The notes under the pieces are model-generated. The model was not told the origin of the DNA and made no database searches. It saw only the letters and a list, made by a program, of their open reading frames with translations. From positions 37,659 to 101,658 of the forward strand of contig DYFV01000010.1 in NCBI GenBank assembly GCA_020725025.1: DNA of 64,000 nt. Direction: 5' to 3'. The position numbers and the translations under genes are program-made. The stretch comes from Azoarcus sp. Lineage in GTDB: Bacteria > Pseudomonadota > Gammaproteobacteria > Burkholderiales > Rhodocyclaceae. Shown here piece by piece: positions 1 through 8,229 of the stretch (positions within the stretch are counted from its first letter, which is position 1; each line of letters starts with the position of its first letter).

Positions 1-91
1 CCGGGGCGATGCACTCGGGCTTCTCCGGAGCGGCGTAGGCGGTGGTGAGGCTGAAGGCGGCGGCCATGGCCACCAGGGTCTTCTTCAACAT
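1..91 (-). CDS. Partial exported protein, probable TctC-type tricarboxylate-binding protein (5' end only)
   Basis: Only the first 30 codons are in the window, and the gene runs off the left edge. The ATG at 91 has a strong GGAGGAG-type ribosome site just upstream on the minus strand. The translation is a classic Sec signal peptide (MLKKTLVAMAAAFSLTTAYA) followed by a mature start APEKPECIAP. From memory, that ECIAP start resembles the beginning of TctC/Bug-family periplasmic receptors of tripartite tricarboxylate transporters. The export signal is seen directly. The family is inferred from about ten residues and could be wrong. Confidence 0.5.
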   Translation of the reverse strand, partial: MLKKTLVAMAAAFSLTTAYAAPEKPECIAP

Positions 92-200
92 GAGGGTCTC
101 CTCCGTATTGGTCTGGACACGGTGCCGGCGGTAGCCGGTACGTGCGGCAGACGATACGGAGGGGCGCTTTCGATTGGCTTTCAGACCCGGCGCGGGTCGT

Positions 201-1202
201 TCAGCCGCCCCGGATCGCTCTCACCCGCTCGGGCGTGGGCGGATGGGTGGACAGGTAGGAGCCGGTCTCGTCGCCGGAGTCGTCCAGGCGCTCGAGCATC
301 TCGGCCAGTCGCGACGGGTCGAGTCCGTGGGCGCGAAGGGTCTCGACCGCATGCCGGTCGGCCTCGCGCTCGAAGTCCCGGGAGTAGCCGAGCTCGGTGA
401 GGATGAGCGGCAGGGCGGTCACCGCGGACGACACCGAGGACACGTCGCCCACGATCATGGCGGCCACAAGCCCCATGGTGGAGGCCTGGATCGAACGGCG
501 CATGGCGTGACGGTGCACCACGTGCCCGATCTCGTGGGCGAGGACGCCGACCAGCTCCTCGTCGTGGCGCGCCAGCCGAACCAGCTGGTCGGTGAACACG
601 ATGGTACCCCCGGGCAGGGCCAGCGCGTTGGGCCCGATGGTGTCGGCTGCGTCGCGGAACAGCACGCGGATCGTGTGTTCCCGAGCTGCGGCCGCGAACG
701 GCGTGAAAAGCGCCTGCAGCCTTGCCTGCTCGGCCGCGTCCAGCCGACTCGGCTTGAGCAGTTGGCCGTCGAGGAGCTCCAGCACCATCCGGTCGGCTTC
801 GGCGTGCACTTCCGCCGGGAGTGCGAAGGCGACGGTACGGGCGAGCGCCGGCACACCCCATTGCACGCCGCCCCACACGAAGGCGATGGCCACCAGCAGG
901 CCCACTACCGCGTAGCGCAGCCGCGATTCCAGGCGATGAGCGAGCCCGGCGCCCAGGCGATGGCGGCCGAGCAGATCGTCTACGGCGTCGTTGTCGTCGG
1001 TCTCGAAGCAGCCGCCGTCGGGAAAGCGCAGGAAGCGCGGCGTATTGCCGATGCGCGAGGACACCTGGACGCGCGCGAGCGCGAGCGGCCCCCGCAGCAC
1101 GCCGTCGGGGCCCGTCACCTCCACGCGCCCGTCGATGCAGTGCAGGGAGGCAGGCCGGCGGCGCGAGCTCGCACCGTCGAAGTAGCGCCCGCCGATCTCC
1201 AT
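201..1202 (-). CDS. M48-family membrane metalloprotease
   Basis: Zinc metallopeptidase of 333 residues. Visible features are an N-terminal non-catalytic region of about 100 residues, a single membrane segment near residue 110 (YAVVGLLVAIAFVWGG), and the zinc-binding HEIGH helix followed by a second hydrophobic stretch. A downstream READRHA motif supplies the third zinc ligand (E), and STHPPTPERV closes the domain as in M48 proteases. The start ATG shares its A with the TGA of the upstream DUF898 gene, so the two are translationally coupled. M48 proteins next to DUF898 (YjgN-like) membrane proteins are a recurrent pair. The job is probably envelope protein quality control, but the substrate is unknown. 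Confidence 0.88.
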   Translation of the reverse strand: MEIGGRYFDGASSRRRPASLHCIDGRVEVTGPDGVLRGPLALARVQVSSRIGNTPRFLRFPDGGCFETDDNDAVDDLLGRHRLGAGLAHRLESRLRYAVVGLLVAIAFVWGGVQWGVPALARTVAFALPAEVHAEADRMVLELLDGQLLKPSRLDAAEQARLQALFTPFAAAAREHTIRVLFRDAADTIGPNALALPGGTIVFTDQLVRLARHDEELVGVLAHEIGHVVHRHAMRRSIQASTMGLVAAMIVGDVSSVSSAVTALPLILTELGYSRDFEREADRHAVETLRAHGLDPSRLAEMLERLDDSGDETGSYLSTHPPTPERVRAIRGG

Positions 1203-2578
1203 CAGAGGCCCATGTCCACGTCGAAGATGTCGCCGATCTCGCCGCCCAGGGCGGACACCTCGTCGCGCTGCTGGGCGGCGAAGGCATCGAGATCGCCGTC
1301 GGCCACCACCCGCACGTGCTCGGCGGCGTAGCGCGCGTTGCGCACCTTCGCCCAGGGATAGAACAGCCCCAGGGTGAGCGCGGTGGCGAGGGTGTTGGTG
1401 AGCATCAGCATCCCGTAGGAGCGCAGCGCGTAGTCGGCCTCGAACCGGTGGGTGGCGAGCGAGGTGTAGTTGAATCGCAGGTTGGCGAGCATCACGTTGA
1501 ACAGCGCGAATGCGACCAGGTAGGCGACCGCCATCATCAGCGGTCCCACCGCCGGCAGCACCATCGAAAGGAGCGCGGTCAGGACGCCGCCGCCGACCAT
1601 CACGCCGACGAGGGCGAGGAAGGTCATGTAGAAGCCGCGCACGGGGGCGTCGAACTCGAAGCGGGTCGCGCCGTAGCGGCAGCCGCCGATGATGAAGGCC
1701 TGCTGCTTCCACATCGCGTAGGGGAACAGCAGCCCGAGGGTGAGTATGCCCAGCAGGGGCCACAGCAGGAAGACGCGATAGGCGTCGCCGAGTTTGCCGT
1801 CGAAGCCGAAGCGCACGCCGCGCCAGGCGGAGTTGTGGTTGCGGAAGGCGAGTCCGCGCACGATCACCCACGGCATGACGGCGAGGAAGGCGAGGCCGAG
1901 TATCGCGCCCAGCACGGGCGCGAGCTCGTCGGCGAGCATGTAGACCGCGAGCAGGGCGAAGCCGATCAGGCGCCCCTTGAGGATGCGGATCGGATCGGCC
2001 AGGTATTCGAAGCTCGCGTCGTCGAGGCGGGTGTTGCCGTAGAAATAGCGCTGGGTGCGGACCTTGGCCCAGGCCGAGTAGATGCCCAGGGTGACGATGC
2101 CGAGCAGAATGTTGACGATCCAGATGCGGAAGAATTCGAAGCCCTCGCCGGAGAACCGGAAGGGGACCTCGCGTGGTGCGTCGTCGGCCTCCGGCGCCGC
2201 GGCAGCCCACGCCGGCGGAAGCGCCCCCGCGGGTGGGGCGGCCGTGACCGGCGCCGGCGCTGTGGCCCGGGGAGGGGCTGCGGCCGGGGCGGGTGTCGCC
2301 GGTAGCGCGGAGGGTGCCGGCGCTGCCGCCACGCTCGCCGTGGTCGCCGGCGCATCGACGCTCACCGCCATGCCGAGGTCGAGCAGCCGGTCCCGGAACG
2401 AGGCGGCGGCCTCGTGGCTCAGCCCGCGCTTGAGCACCACCCGGGGGTGGCTGAACACCTTCGCCACCTCTTCGATCGGCAGGCCGAACTTCTCGCCGAA
2501 CTGGCGCATCACCTGCGCGCGATCGAAGCCCGCGACGATCTCGCCGCGGAACACCAGCGCAAAACCCGCTTCCGACAT
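1202..2578 (-). CDS. DUF898 (YjgN-like) polytopic inner-membrane protein with extra N-terminal domain
   Basis: Membrane protein of 458 residues. Residues about 1-75 form a soluble domain (VFRGEIVAGFDRAQVM... to LLDLGMAVSV). A Pro/Ala-rich linker of about 60 residues follows, then the DUF898 region. That region begins VPFRFSGEGFEFFRIW and contains two copies of the family hallmark, LGIYSAWAKVRTQRYFYGNT and a later LGLFYPWAKVRNARY. I chose the ATG at 2578 rather than the longer ORF start because it opens the recognisable domain. Function is unknown in the family. Coupling to the downstream M48 protease suggests a joint membrane role. Confidence 0.85.
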   Translation of the reverse strand: MSEAGFALVFRGEIVAGFDRAQVMRQFGEKFGLPIEEVAKVFSHPRVVLKRGLSHEAAASFRDRLLDLGMAVSVDAPATTASVAAAPAPSALPATPAPAAAPPRATAPAPVTAAPPAGALPPAWAAAAPEADDAPREVPFRFSGEGFEFFRIWIVNILLGIVTLGIYSAWAKVRTQRYFYGNTRLDDASFEYLADPIRILKGRLIGFALLAVYMLADELAPVLGAILGLAFLAVMPWVIVRGLAFRNHNSAWRGVRFGFDGKLGDAYRVFLLWPLLGILTLGLLFPYAMWKQQAFIIGGCRYGATRFEFDAPVRGFYMTFLALVGVMVGGGVLTALLSMVLPAVGPLMMAVAYLVAFALFNVMLANLRFNYTSLATHRFEADYALRSYGMLMLTNTLATALTLGLFYPWAKVRNARYAAEHVRVVADGDLDAFAAQQRDEVSALGGEIGDIFDVDMGL

Positions 2579-2761
2579 GGCAACCCCCGACCAGGAATGG
2601 AATGTCCTGCCGGGCTCCCTGCGCAATCCCCCGGCATGAGAATCGAATGACGGAATGGTATCAGCTGACGCCGGCCGTGTCAGAACCGGGGCGCGGCCGG
2701 CCGGTCGCAGCTATCCTGGAGCTGTCCCGCCCGCGGTGCGGGCACGGAGGAGGGCCGAACG

Positions 2762-3490
2762 ATGATCGGATGGACACAAGGGGCGATTCGCGGCCGGCGG
2801 GGCGGCGTGTGCGTGGTGCTGCTCCTGCTAGCGGCGGCGATGCCGGTGCCGGCGGCCGCCGAGGATGCCGCAGGGCTTCTCGAGCGGGTGCTGGAGGCCT
2901 ATGGCGGACGCGAGCGACTGGCGGCCGTGGAGCGTCTGCACGCGAGCGGGACCACGAGCTCCCTGCGCACCGGCACGCGCGGTCCCTCCGAGCGCTGGTA
3001 CGTCCGCCCGGACAAGCTGCGCATCGACATCCGCTACTCGCCGACCCACGCCGAAAGCCGCATCCTCGACGGCGAGCAGGCCTGGCGCGACGGAACGCCG
3101 GCCGGCGGGCCCTTTGTCGCCGCCATGCGCCTGCAGGCCGCGCGCTTCGGCCTGCCGCTGATCCTGGCCCGCTACCCGCTCGCCGACCTGGGCGAGCGCA
3201 GCGAGGGCGGGCGGAGCCTGCGCGTGCTGCGCATCGCGCTCGGGGACGGCATGAGCCTGGACGCGGCGATCGATCCCGCCACGGCGCGCATCGAGCATTC
3301 ACGCGGCGTATTGAGCATGGGCGGGCAGGAAATGGCCTTCGCCACCGGCTACGCGGACTTCCGGTGGGTCGCCGGCGTGCTCTTCCCCCATCGGGAAGAG
3401 CACTTCGCGATGGGAATGCGCACGGGCGAGACGGTGCTGTCCGAGATCCGGGTGAATCCCGCGCTCATCGACGGCGTGTTCCGGCCCTAG
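2762..3490 (+). CDS. Exported hypothetical protein, possibly LolA-like fold
   Basis: Protein of 242 residues with a signal peptide (hydrophobic run VCVVLLLLAAAMPVPAAA, likely cut after AAA). A ribosome site (GGAGGAGGG) stands seven bases before the ATG. The mature part starts DAAGLLERVLEAYGGRERL, a pattern I associate with periplasmic proteins of the LolA/outer-membrane-lipoprotein-sorting type, followed by beta-rich sequence (SERWYVRPDKLRIDIRY). No catalytic motif is visible. It ends on a stop shared with the convergent GGDEF gene. The fold assignment is weak inference. Export is well supported. Confidence 0.7.
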   Translation: MIGWTQGAIRGRRGGVCVVLLLLAAAMPVPAAAEDAAGLLERVLEAYGGRERLAAVERLHASGTTSSLRTGTRGPSERWYVRPDKLRIDIRYSPTHAESRILDGEQAWRDGTPAGGPFVAAMRLQAARFGLPLILARYPLADLGERSEGGRSLRVLRIALGDGMSLDAAIDPATARIEHSRGVLSMGGQEMAFATGYADFRWVAGVLFPHREEHFAMGMRTGETVLSEIRVNPALIDGVFRP

Positions 3491-4974
3491 CCGCGCGAGG
3501 CGACGGGGACTTCGTCCGCATAGAAGCGGAACGTTCCGGCTCCCGCCGCCTTGGCCCGGTACATGGCGAGGTCCGCGCGCTCGATGAGGCTTTCGATGTC
3601 CTCGCCGTGGTCCGGGTAGAGGCTGATCCCGATGCTGGGCGAGGTCCGCAGCTCGAGCGGCGTGTCCGCCAGCGGCGTTGCGACCAGATAGGGCTCGCTC
3701 AGGCTGTCGAGGATGTGCGCCGCCCCCTGGGCTGCCTCCTCGGGAAGCGCGATGTCGGCGAGGACGGCGAGGAACTCGTCCCCGCCCAGCCGCCCCACCA
3801 CGTCCTCGCGGCGCACGCAGCCGCGCAGCCGGGCGGCGACCTCCTTCAGCACCGCGTCGCCCACGCGGTGTCCATACGAGTCGTTGATCGGCTTGAAGCG
3901 GTCGAGATCGATGAACAGCACCGCGGAGCGGGCCGTTCCGAGGCGGCTGCCGGCCAGCAGCCGCTCGCAGAACTCGAGCGTGAGCGCGCGGTTGGGCAAC
4001 TCGGTGAGCGGGTCGCGCAGCGCGTTCTGGCGCATCATCTCTTCGGCATGCTTGCGGTCGCCGATGTCGGTCGTCGCCCCGACGATACGCGTGGCCCGCC
4101 CCCCGGCGTCGCGCGCGGCGACGATCGCCTGGGACAGCAGCCAGCGCCACGAGCCGTCGCGGGCGCGCAGGCGCAGCTCGAAGCGGTCGCGCTCGCGCCC
4201 TCCCCCGATCATCTCGCGAAAAGCCCCGGCGACGTACTCCTGTTCCTCCCGGTGGACGAGGGCGAGCCAATCGTCGAGCGTGGCGAGCTCCTCGGCCCGA
4301 TAGCCCAGCATCTCCGCCAGCTGGCCTTGCGTATGCACGACGCCGCTCGCCACGTCGAGCTCCCACACGGCCGAGCCGCCGGCCTCCAGGGCCAGGGCGA
4401 GCCGCTGCTCGCTCTCCAGCAGCGCCCGCTCCACCGCCTTGCGCGCGGTGATGTCGCGCACGATGGCGGTGGCCATCAGCCCCTCCGCGAGGCCGGACTG
4501 GGAAATGGAAGCTTCGATCGGGAACTCCTCGCCGTTCGCGCGCAGGCCCGTCAAGGCCTGCAGCGCACCCATGCGCCGGGCGGTGGCGCCGGTGGCGAGG
4601 AATTCGTCCACGTGCTCCGCGTGCATGGCGCGGAAGGCGCAGGGGATCAGGGCGCCGAGCGGTCGCCCCAGGATCCGCTGCGCGGGGTAACCGAACATCT
4701 CCTCCGCCGCCGGGTTGAACAGCACGATGCGCTGCTCGTTGTCGATGCCGACGATGGCGTCCATGGCGGAGTCGACAATGCCGGCCAGCCGCTGCCGGCA
4801 TTCGGCGAGCATCGCCTCGGCGCGGCGGCGCGCGGCGATCTCCGCCTGCCGGCGGGCCGAGCGTTTGGCCGCCACGCTGCGCATCAGGCGTTGCCGCAGG
4901 GTCTCGTGCGAGGCCCGCGACACTCCGGCTACCGGAGAACGCTCGACGTCGCCTACCTTCCTTCTCGAATTCAT
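3487..4974 (-). CDS. PAS-PAS-GGDEF diguanylate cyclase
   Basis: Protein of 495 residues. An N-terminal basic coiled-coil segment precedes PAS domain 1 (about residues 60-175, AGIVDSAMDAIVGIDNEQRIVLFN), PAS/PAC domain 2 (about 190-320, ending RATRIVGATTDIGDRK), and a GGDEF domain (about 330-490). The active-site loop is intact (RLGGDEF) and is preceded at the correct spacing by an RxxD inhibitory site (RRED then five residues), so it should make cyclic di-GMP with product feedback. No membrane segment is seen, so it is a cytoplasmic sensor. The stop overlaps the convergent exported-protein gene. A PilZ receptor gene lies at 39.7 kb. Confidence 0.92.
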   Translation of the reverse strand: MNSRRKVGDVERSPVAGVSRASHETLRQRLMRSVAAKRSARRQAEIAARRRAEAMLAECRQRLAGIVDSAMDAIVGIDNEQRIVLFNPAAEEMFGYPAQRILGRPLGALIPCAFRAMHAEHVDEFLATGATARRMGALQALTGLRANGEEFPIEASISQSGLAEGLMATAIVRDITARKAVERALLESEQRLALALEAGGSAVWELDVASGVVHTQGQLAEMLGYRAEELATLDDWLALVHREEQEYVAGAFREMIGGGRERDRFELRLRARDGSWRWLLSQAIVAARDAGGRATRIVGATTDIGDRKHAEEMMRQNALRDPLTELPNRALTLEFCERLLAGSRLGTARSAVLFIDLDRFKPINDSYGHRVGDAVLKEVAARLRGCVRREDVVGRLGGDEFLAVLADIALPEEAAQGAAHILDSLSEPYLVATPLADTPLELRTSPSIGISLYPDHGEDIESLIERADLAMYRAKAAGAGTFRFYADEVPVASRG

Positions 4975-5043
4975 CGAGACCGCTCCGGGGTGGTCCGAGC
5001 CTAATTTGAGCTACCGGCCATCCCGTTCGTTCCCATCGGCCGC

Positions 5044-5072
5044 TTGACAAATAGGACGATCGTTCGTATTTT
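5044..5072 (+). promoter_or_regulatory. Sigma70 promoter with embedded TetR-type operator
   Basis: A perfect -35 TTGACA (5044-5049) is followed by an exact 17-bp spacer and a -10 TATTTT (5067-5072). The spacer contains ACGATCGTTCG around the palindrome ACGATCGT, so a bound repressor would sit between the two promoter boxes. The predicted start of transcription (about 5079-5080) coincides with the ATG of the TetR gene at 5080, implying a leaderless message. The boxes and spacing are read directly. Autorepression is inference. Confidence 0.8.
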
Positions 5073-5079
5073 CGCTGCC

Positions 5080-5676
5080 ATGGGCAAGGGGGAACAGACA
5101 CGCAACGCGATCCTCGAGGCGGCGCTCGCCCAGGCGAGCGAAGGCGGCTTCGAGTCGCTCACCATCGGCTCGCTCGCCGAGCGCACGGGGCTCTCCAAGA
5201 GCGGGCTGTTCGCACACTTCGGCTCCCGCGAGGATCTGCAGGTGGCGGCCATCGGCCTCGCCGCGCAGCGCTTCGCCGAGGCGGTGTTCCAGCCGGCCCT
5301 TAGCGCGCCCCGCGGTCTGCCGCGCATCCGGGCTCTGTTCGGAAACTGGCTCGGATGGACGGTGCGCAGCGGGCTGGCCCATGGTTGCCCGATGCAGGCG
5401 GCCGCCATGGAGTTCGACGATCGTCCCGGTCCGGTGCGCGACGCCGTGCTCGCCCATTACCAGCGGCTCGACCGGGAACTGGGGCGGGCGGTGGAACTGG
5501 CCGTGAGTGTCGGCCACTTGCGTGCCGACCTGGACATCTCCCAGTTCGTGTTCGACCTGCTCGGCATCGTCTTCGCCTACTACCACCACGCGCGCCTGCT
5601 GCGGCAGGAGGCGGCAGCCGTGCGCGCCCGCAGCGCCTTCGAACGGCTCGTCGCCGCCGCCGCGCCGAGCGCCTGA
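5080..5676 (+). CDS. TetR/AcrR-family transcriptional regulator
   Basis: Regulator of 198 residues. The N-terminal helix-turn-helix is typical (residues about 5-50: GEQTRNAILEAALAQASEGG...LTIGSLAERTGLSKSGLFAHFGSREDLQ). The remainder is the helical ligand/dimer domain. I chose the ATG at 5080 over the track's TTG at 5044, because that TTG is part of the -35 box. The gene lies 17 bp upstream of an alpha/beta hydrolase, so the pair looks co-transcribed. The operator in its own promoter recurs inside the start of the hydrolase gene. The effector is unknown; regulators of this size next to hydrolases often respond to hydrophobic compounds. Confidence 0.9.
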   Translation: MGKGEQTRNAILEAALAQASEGGFESLTIGSLAERTGLSKSGLFAHFGSREDLQVAAIGLAAQRFAEAVFQPALSAPRGLPRIRALFGNWLGWTVRSGLAHGCPMQAAAMEFDDRPGPVRDAVLAHYQRLDRELGRAVELAVSVGHLRADLDISQFVFDLLGIVFAYYHHARLLRQEAAAVRARSAFERLVAAAAPSA

Positions 5677-5693
5677 CCCCCGAGGAGACTTCC

Positions 5694-6617
5694 ATGACCG
5701 CCCTTCGCATTGCGCCCATGAATAGCACGATCGTTCGGTCCGTGATCGTGCCTGTCGTCGTCCGCGGCTATTTCCGCACGGTCTCCCGCCTGCTGCCGGG
5801 TCTCGCCGTGCGCCACGCCGAGCGCCTCTTCACGCGGCCGCCGCGCCGGGTGCCGCGCCGTGCGCCGCCGGTTCCGGCCCGGCGCGAGCAGGTGACGGCG
5901 GCGCACCACGAGTTGGCGGTGTGGCAGGCCGGTCCCCCGCAGGCGCCTGCGGTGCTGCTGGTCCACGGCTGGGGTGGCCGCGCGGTACAGATGGGCGGCT
6001 TCGTCGAGCCGCTGCTCGCGCGCGGATTCCGGGTGGTGTGGTTCGACCTGCCCGGACACGGCGAGAGCGGCAGCGGACCGGTGGCCCTGCCCGACCTGGT
6101 GCGCGCGCTCGACGGTGTCGCGGCGACCCACGGCCCCTTCGCCGCCGCCGTCGGCCATTCGCTGGGCGCCGCGGCGCTGGTGCTCGCACTGCGCCGCGGC
6201 TTCGGGCTCGGCCGCGTGGTGCTCCTCAGCCCGCCCGCCTCCATGGGCGAGCACGCACGCAACTTCGCGCGCCTGCTGGGCATCACGCCGCGGGTGCGCG
6301 AGGCCATGCGGCGCCGGCTCGAGGCGCGCTACGGCTGGCGTTTCGCCGACATCGACCGCACCGAGGAGCTGGCTGCGGTGGGCGTCCCCGCCCTGTTCGT
6401 GCACGACGAGAGCGACGCCGTTGTCCCCTTCGACCATTCCCTGCGCCTGGCGGCGGCCCTGCCCGCGGCGCGCACGCTGCGCACCTGGGGCCTGGGCCAT
6501 TTCCGCATCCTGGGCGACCCCGGCGTCGTCCGCGCCGTGGCGGACTTCGTGAGCGGCCGCGAAGCCGAGGTGCCGGCGGAGCTGCCGGCACTGCCGGTGC
6601 CGGCGCCGCTCTACTGA
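5694..6617 (+). CDS. Alpha/beta-hydrolase fold protein
   Basis: Protein of 307 residues. The fold is clear: oxyanion region LLVHGWGG, strand and turn VVWFDLPGHGES, nucleophile elbow GHSLG, acid region HDESDAVVPF, and a final histidine in GLGHFRIL. The first 65 residues are basic and arginine-rich with no clear signal peptide. The ATG at 5694 follows a GAGGAG ribosome site. It is likely co-transcribed with the TetR gene and controlled by it. The substrate cannot be told; esterase, lipase or lactonase roles are possible. Codons 10-15 contain the second copy of the TetR operator. Confidence 0.88.
   Translation: MTALRIAPMNSTIVRSVIVPVVVRGYFRTVSRLLPGLAVRHAERLFTRPPRRVPRRAPPVPARREQVTAAHHELAVWQAGPPQAPAVLLVHGWGGRAVQMGGFVEPLLARGFRVVWFDLPGHGESGSGPVALPDLVRALDGVAATHGPFAAAVGHSLGAAALVLALRRGFGLGRVVLLSPPASMGEHARNFARLLGITPRVREAMRRRLEARYGWRFADIDRTEELAAVGVPALFVHDESDAVVPFDHSLRLAAALPAARTLRTWGLGHFRILGDPGVVRAVADFVSGREAEVPAELPALPVPAPLY
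5721..5737 (+). promoter_or_regulatory. Second copy of the TetR operator, inside the hydrolase coding sequence
   Basis: AATAGCACGATCGTTCG here matches the 17-bp promoter spacer of the TetR gene (5050-5066) in 16 of 17 positions, including the full palindrome. No recognisable -35 or -10 flanks it, so if it is bound it may act as a roadblock or a looping partner about 670 bp from the first site. The repeat is seen directly. Binding is inferred. Confidence 0.65.
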
Positions 6618-6670
6618 GCCGTCGCGGGCCGCCGTTCTTCGCGGCTGCCGCGACCCCGTCTCGGCCCTGG

Positions 6671-8065
6671 CTACCGCGGCGGCTTGTAGACCCAGATGTG
6701 CCCGTTCCTGGAATCCTGCAGGCCGATGAAGACGTCGAAGCCCGGGATGTACTCCCACCGGCCGAGCAGCCCGGTGCCGACCAGGCCGCTCGGGACGGAG
6801 GAGGTGGCCGGGCGGTGGCGGGTCATCTGCCAGCCCGTGGTCGACAGCGGCGAGGGTGCCTTGAGGCTCCAGACGGTGCCGCCGCCGCACCAGATCATGA
6901 AGCGCCGCCCGTTCGGATCGTGGTCCATGGCACAGTGGCGTATCTGGCGGCCGACCGATTCCAGCCAGGAGGTGAAGCTGGCGACCGAGCCGGTGACCGA
7001 CACGCGCTGCTCACGGTTGTTCGTGCCGGCGGTGGCGAGATTCCAGAAGAAGAAGGGACTGGTGTTGGAGCCTGTCTTGACGACCGCCCGGGCGACGGGG
7101 TCGAGCGCGCAGGTCGTCTGTGCCGACGGGCTCGACCAGTAGATTCCGACCTTGGTGATGCGGTCCGTCCCCGGTCGCGTCAGGTCGCCCACCTCGTAGC
7201 GGAAGAGATCCATTGCCGTTCCGCCGCTCGAGCGACGGGCGGCCACGTACACCACGTCCTTGGTGTCCGATTCGTAGCTGTAGGCGGTGCACCCGGACAC
7301 GTGCGAGCGCGGTTGCGACTGGCCGCTGAGGTTCTTGGGAATGTCCCGGTTCTGCCACAGCCGCGCGCCCACGATGTCGGGATAGGACGCCACCCGCTTC
7401 ACGTGCGATCCGGTGGTGCCGCCCACCTTGGCCGAGTGGGCCCGGGAGAGGTCGGCGAAATACGGGCCGGTACGCCGGAACTTGGTCGAGTCGCTCTCGC
7501 TGCGCCGCACGTAGGCGCCGCCGGTGTTGTAGATGGCGCCGCCGAAGTTGAGATAGCGGTCGAAGAGCGGCAGGAACACCGCGTTGTCGTAGGTGTGGGC
7601 CGAGGTGGGCGCGGCGTTCACGCCGTCCACCGCGGTATAGACGTTCGAGCCGAGATACTTGATCTCGCTCGGCAGCGCCACGCGCTCCCAGCGCAGGGTC
7701 CGCGAGCGCCAGCGATAGACGTCGTTGCCGGAGTAGTTGGCATGGCCGCCGCCGTACAGGATGAGGTCGCCGCGGTTGCTGTCCCAGGCGAAGCTGCTCC
7801 ACGCCGCGATGATCTTGCTCGGCGTGGGGTTGCCCGACTTGTTGAGCGGCCGCAGGCTGGAGGGCGTCCACACGTCCGAGAAGCTGTTGCTGTTCACCCG
7901 CTGCCACGAGCCCGCGGGCATGCTGCGGACGATGTCGAGAAGCGGTCCTTCGGCATAGGGCACCTGCGCGGCCGCCGGGGCCGCCAGCGTGAGGCCGGAG
8001 ATCGCTGCGAGAAGATGGGAAAGGCATGTGCGCCGGCACAGCCGGCGTCGGGGTCTGATACGCAT
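6671..8065 (-). CDS. Exported beta-propeller-like hypothetical protein, candidate type II secretion substrate
   Basis: Protein of 464 residues with a long basic signal peptide (MRIRPRRRLCRRTCLSHLLA... ending APAAAQ). The mature protein is rich in Tyr, Trp, Ser and Gly. Kelch-like strings recur (DLILYGGGHANYSGNDVYRW, YLNFGGAIYNTGGAYV, RRFMIWCGGGTVW), as expected of a galactose-oxidase/kelch-type propeller. Four cysteines in the mature part could form disulfides. It lies 164 bp downstream of gspC on the same strand, at the end of the type II secretion operon. That position makes it a plausible secreted client, which is inference. No enzyme signature is recognised. Confidence 0.7.
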   Translation of the reverse strand: MRIRPRRRLCRRTCLSHLLAAISGLTLAAPAAAQVPYAEGPLLDIVRSMPAGSWQRVNSNSFSDVWTPSSLRPLNKSGNPTPSKIIAAWSSFAWDSNRGDLILYGGGHANYSGNDVYRWRSRTLRWERVALPSEIKYLGSNVYTAVDGVNAAPTSAHTYDNAVFLPLFDRYLNFGGAIYNTGGAYVRRSESDSTKFRRTGPYFADLSRAHSAKVGGTTGSHVKRVASYPDIVGARLWQNRDIPKNLSGQSQPRSHVSGCTAYSYESDTKDVVYVAARRSSGGTAMDLFRYEVGDLTRPGTDRITKVGIYWSSPSAQTTCALDPVARAVVKTGSNTSPFFFWNLATAGTNNREQRVSVTGSVASFTSWLESVGRQIRHCAMDHDPNGRRFMIWCGGGTVWSLKAPSPLSTTGWQMTRHRPATSSVPSGLVGTGLLGRWEYIPGFDVFIGLQDSRNGHIWVYKPPR

Positions 8066-8229
8066 CGGGGTCTCTCCTGGTGCGAGCCGTACTCGTCGAA
8101 CACCCGCGAAACCGCGGGTACTCGCGCCTGCCGGGCGTGCGCGGGGCCTGATTCTCGCCCTCGCGCGCAGGTCGCCAGACCCCGATGACGCCGCCCGTAA
8201 ATCTGAATATAGACAAGGTTCCGCCTGTG

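Noticed and set aside
2602-5004. 800-residue plus-strand ORF
   Set aside because: It crosses the exported-protein gene and the antisense of the GGDEF gene and has no recognisable domain. It is a GC-skew artefact.
5044-5079. TTG at 5044 as the TetR start codon
   Set aside because: It coincides with a perfect -35 TTGACA, and the helix-turn-helix protein starts naturally at the ATG at 5080.
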